Assembly: GCA_037441725.1 (NCBI GenBank)
Contig: JBBIRT010000136.1
Span: 1-8,346 of the forward strand
Reading direction: 5' to 3'
Origin: JBBIRT01 sp037441725
Lineage (GTDB): Bacteria > Desulfobacterota > BSN033 > UBA1163
DNA: 8,346 nt
Both the position numbers and the translations under genes were made by a program. Positions 6,544 through 8,346 of this stretch are shown here, piece after piece (the first letter of the stretch is position 1; each line of letters opens with the position of its first letter). The notes under the pieces were generated by a model. The model ran no database searches, was not told the DNA's origin, and was given only the letters and a program-made list of their open reading frames with translations.

Positions 6544-7539
6544 TTACATCACTCCTCTCATGTAATGGGCAGCCACTTCAGGAGGGGTAGGATTGATATA
6601 AAATCCAGTCCCCCACTCAAATCCTGCTACCTTTGTCAATTTTGGCATAATCTCTAAATGCCAATGATAATGATCAGCATCTACCTCTGGAAAGGAGGAG
6701 GAGTGTATCACAAAATTATAAGGAGGGTTATTGAGAACTTTATTCATCTTTCGGAGGGTGTCAGATAGGATTTGGGCTGCTTGATAATAATGAACAGACT
6801 CCATCGACTCAAAACTGGGGCAATGGGTTTTAGAAAGGATCCATGTTTCAAATGGAAACCGTGAGGCAAAAGGGGCAATGGAGAGAAACATAGGGGTTTC
6901 AGTGATGATTCGAACCCCTTGTTGGATCTCCTGTCTGATGATATCACAAAAGACGCATCGATCCTTATAATGGTAATAGGCTTTCGCTCCCTCAATCTCC
7001 TCGCTAACCCTCCTTGGGACGATGGGCAAGGCAATGATCTGGGAATGGGAATGTTCCAGAGATGCTCCAGCTGCAAGGCCATGATTTTTAAAGACTTGAA
7101 CATAGCGAAGGCGTGGGTCACACCTCAGATCAATGATCCGTTGCCGGTAGGCCAAAAGGACATGATTAACCGCTTTCAAGGAAAGAGTAGCCAGGGTTTC
7201 CTCATGACGAGGCGTTTCAATGATCACTTCATGGGCCCCGATTCCGTTCATCTTGTCATAAATCCCATCACCTTCCCGATTCAGTTCACCTTCGATCCTG
7301 AGGGCTGGGAATTTATTGGGAACAACCCTGAGTGTCCACCCAGGAGTGTCAGGAAGGGTTTTAGGATCTCGAAAAGCAAAGACCTCTGGAGGAGTTCGAT
7401 CTTCATTGCCTTCACAGAGAGGGCAGAATCCGCCCACTCTTTTTTGCTCCTCTTGAATAAAATCTGATGGTCTTCGACTCCTCTCCGTAGAAATGATCAC
7501 CCATCTCCCTTGAATTGGGTCTTTCCTTAATTCAGGCAT
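6544..7539 (-). CDS. galT: GalT-like nucleotidyltransferase (UDP-hexose or ADP-glucose phosphorylase type)
   Basis: A 331-aa HIT-superfamily enzyme of the galactose-1-phosphate uridylyltransferase family, which moves a nucleoside monophosphate between a nucleotide sugar and a sugar phosphate through a histidine intermediate. The active site is H163-S-H-S-Q167, with H165 as likely nucleophile. Probable zinc ligands are C39, C42, H112 and H163 in the first site and C195, C198, H239 and H294 in the second. The C-terminal GFEWGTGFYINPTPPE block is typical. E. coli GalT has HPHGQ. As I recall, HSHSQ and both zinc sites match the plant protein characterised as an ADP-glucose phosphorylase, so the substrate may not be UDP-galactose. 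No other Leloir-pathway gene is in view. The ATG lies 30 bases after the dksA stop, with no strong Shine-Dalgarno, and the kinase gene starts 6 bases downstream. Family certain; symbol and substrate provisional. Confidence 0.9.
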   Translation of the reverse strand: MPELRKDPIQGRWVIISTERSRRPSDFIQEEQKRVGGFCPLCEGNEDRTPPEVFAFRDPKTLPDTPGWTLRVVPNKFPALRIEGELNREGDGIYDKMNGIGAHEVIIETPRHEETLATLSLKAVNHVLLAYRQRIIDLRCDPRLRYVQVFKNHGLAAGASLEHSHSQIIALPIVPRRVSEEIEGAKAYYHYKDRCVFCDIIRQEIQQGVRIITETPMFLSIAPFASRFPFETWILSKTHCPSFESMESVHYYQAAQILSDTLRKMNKVLNNPPYNFVIHSSSFPEVDADHYHWHLEIMPKLTKVAGFEWGTGFYINPTPPEVAAHYMRGVM

Positions 7540-7569
7540 TGGGATTTCTCATCGGAAGGACGTTTATGG

Positions 7570-7968
7570 CTAGGCAGGAAAACTTCTTTTCCCCCTTGTT
7601 CCTCTTTGTCTTTCCAATCTTTCTTGATGTTCACCTTCGGTCTTACATTCGATACATAGGGTGGTCACTGGTCGCGCCATGAGTCTCTTTTCGGAAATAG
7701 AACGTCCACAGGATTCACAGATTCCAAATGTCCCTTGGTCAATCCTCTCCAATGCCTCCTTGACTTTCTGGATCAATTTCCTCTCCCTATCCTTAATCCT
7801 CAAAAGGAAATTCCGATCCGATTCCAAAGAGGCCCGATCTGTGGGATCGGGGAAATCTCCATTATTATCCTGCCTCATATCGGTACAGGCCTTTCCAGCC
7901 TCCACCAAAAGATCATGGAGCATTCCCTCCAGTATTCCTTTAAAATAGAGAAGTTTTTCTTGGTCCAT
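7570..7968 (-). CDS. dksA: DksA, RNA polymerase-binding transcription factor
   Basis: DksA/TraR family protein that enters the RNA polymerase secondary channel and, with ppGpp, adjusts initiation at rRNA and amino-acid promoters. From the ATG at 7968 it is 132 aa (E. coli DksA 151). It has an N-terminal helical region, a coiled-coil tip with D41-P-T-D44-R-A46 matching the DxxDxA motif needed for DksA activity, a basic helix DRERKLIQKVKEAL, and a four-cysteine zinc finger: C84-ESC87 and C105-IEC108. The zinc finger and the DRERKLI stretch closely resemble E. coli DksA. The frame stays open to a TTG at 8004 (144 aa), which lacks a ribosome-binding site, whereas the ATG at 7968 has AGGA seven bases upstream. 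It is the first gene of the cluster; galT-like, kinase and response regulator follow closely. The upstream region is AT-rich but shows no clear promoter. Confidence 0.93.
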   Translation of the reverse strand: MDQEKLLYFKGILEGMLHDLLVEAGKACTDMRQDNNGDFPDPTDRASLESDRNFLLRIKDRERKLIQKVKEALERIDQGTFGICESCGRSISEKRLMARPVTTLCIECKTEGEHQERLERQRGTRGKRSFPA

Positions 7969-8083
7969 CTGACCATCCTGATGGGTTTTCCACACTCTTC
8001 TCAAAGGATTCCAAGAGAGTATTTAATCATTTTATATTAATATATCTTATCTAAAAAATCCAATAGGATTAGGGATTGAAAGG

Positions 8084-8108
8084 AATGCATCACTGAAAGG
8101 GGGAAACC
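8084..8108 (+). repeat. Direct repeat, left copy (25 bases)
   Basis: This segment begins AATGCATCACTGA and matches 8294-8318 (AATGCGTCACTGA...) at 20 of 25 positions without gaps. It lies 7 bases outside the left end of the inverted-repeat element. Confidence 0.55.
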
Positions 8109-8115
8109 ATATTAG

Positions 8116-8261
8116 AATCAGGCAGGAATATCTCTGAAAATTTTATAAAGTGGATCATTTCATCCAATCCATCCTAAGCTTCCAGGGTATAAGGAATTCT
8201 GTAATTTTGAGACAAACTGAGGTTTAAGCTATAAAATTTTCTCCGACATCCCTGCCTCATT
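8116..8261. repeat. MITE-like element with imperfect 33-base terminal inverted repeats
   Basis: The left end (8116-8148) and the reverse complement of the right end (8229-8261) align without gaps and agree at 26 of 33 bases by my count. Shared blocks are AGGCAGG and GAAAATTTTATA. The 80 bases between have no coding potential. A target-site duplication is not evident. Miniature inverted-repeat elements have this form, but a long RNA stem-loop would look the same. Confidence 0.55.
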
Positions 8262-8272
8262 CCCCGAATGAG
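8256..8272. repeat. Perfect short hairpin CTCATTC-CCC-GAATGAG
   Basis: Seven-base arms with a three-base loop, perfectly complementary, overlapping the right inverted-repeat end. The C tract at 8262-8265 could alternatively pair with the G tract at 8274-8279, so two mutually exclusive stems are possible. Confidence 0.5.
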
Positions 8273-8281
8273 TGGGGGGTA

Positions 8282-8325
8282 CCTCAGAGTCGTAATGCGT
8301 CACTGAGGCGGGGAATCCCCGTTTT
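8282..8325 (+). terminator. Possible terminator-like stem-loops
   Basis: CCTCAG (8282-8287) can pair with CTGAGG (8303-8308). It is followed by CGGGG-AAT-CCCCG (8309-8321) and TTTT. The second stem plus T run is terminator-like on the plus strand, but the stem and the T tract are short, and no plus-strand gene lies upstream. The hairpins may simply belong to the repeat element. Confidence 0.25.
8294..8318 (+). repeat. Direct repeat, right copy (25 bases)
   Basis: Right partner of the 25-base direct repeat at 8084-8108, 32 bases outside the right end of the inverted-repeat element. Together the two copies bracket that element. The arrangement is asymmetric, so this is not a simple target-site duplication. 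Confidence 0.55.
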
Positions 8326-8346
8326 GAAAAATAAAAAAAGTACTTG

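Larger units (their letters stand above)
7969..8346. other. Intergenic region rich in repeats upstream of dksA
   Basis: About 380 bases with no gene I can support. Nearest dksA is an AT-rich stretch (about 8021-8060) that must hold its promoter; minus-strand TATA-like hexamers are present but none pairs convincingly with a -35. The rest (8084-8325) holds imperfect inverted repeats, a diverged direct repeat and GC-rich hairpins, listed separately. It could be a small non-autonomous mobile element or a structured leader or non-coding RNA. Confidence 0.6.

Noticed and set aside
6744..7121. 125-aa minus-strand ORF in another frame of the galT-like gene
   Set aside because: Shadow frame; low-complexity translation without family resemblance.
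6919..7467. 182-aa plus-strand ORF opposite the galT-like gene
   Set aside because: It lies wholly antisense to a clear enzyme gene with all its motifs, has no recognisable domain and no good ribosome-binding site.
7969..8004. Longer DksA with 12 extra residues from a TTG start
   Set aside because: The TTG has no ribosome-binding site, whereas the ATG at 7968 has AGGA at good spacing.

Overview
This is an ordinary bacterial chromosomal segment, moderately AT-rich with very AT-rich intergenic stretches. A run of 21 Ns at 738-758 suggests a scaffolded draft or metagenome assembly. The combination of a GAF-rich soluble histidine kinase, a canonical DksA, a DUF4301 protein and an HSHSQ-type galT-like gene would fit a Desulfobacterota- or Nitrospirota-like bacterium. 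That is a weak inference from gene content; nothing here fixes the lineage.

Layout. (1) Positions 1-1850, minus strand: a compact three-gene operon. It encodes a 55-aa ribbon-helix-helix protein (TTG start, perfect GGAGG), a HEAT-repeat protein, and a ParA/Soj-type ATPase with a MerR-like N-terminal helix-turn-helix. The ParA gene is cut by the N gap and by the left window edge. A strong sigma70-type promoter (TTGACA-17-TATATT) lies just upstream, overlapping an AT-rich array of period 5. (2) 2127-3662, plus strand: a full-length DUF4301 protein whose motifs resemble UDP-sugar pyrophosphorylases, divergent from the first operon. (3) 3674-3749, minus strand: tRNA-Ala(CGC) with encoded CCA, ending 11 bases from the DUF4301 stop. 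(4) 3848-7968, minus strand: a four-gene cluster in transcription order dksA, galT-like, a three-GAF histidine kinase and a single-domain response regulator, with gaps of 30, 6 and 11 bases. (5) 7969-8346: no gene, but clear repeats: imperfect 33-base inverted repeats bounding about 146 bases, a diverged 25-base direct repeat, and GC-rich hairpins. A 13-base core of the inverted repeat recurs in the intergenic region near 1996.

How the genes may work together. RHH, HEAT and ParA look like one unit. RHH proteins act as centromere-binding partners and autorepressors in several ParA systems, so this could be a partition-like or positioning module with an unusual HEAT component. The minus-strand cluster joins a stringent-response transcription factor, a nucleotidyl-sugar enzyme and a cytoplasmic two-component pair, which suggests metabolic-state sensing. 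The DUF4301 protein and the galT-like enzyme may both handle nucleotide sugars, but they are in separate transcription units.

The best candidates for something undescribed are the RHH-HEAT-ParA operon with its repeat-bearing promoter, the nucleotidyltransferase-like motifs in DUF4301, and the cysteine cluster in the third GAF region of the kinase.
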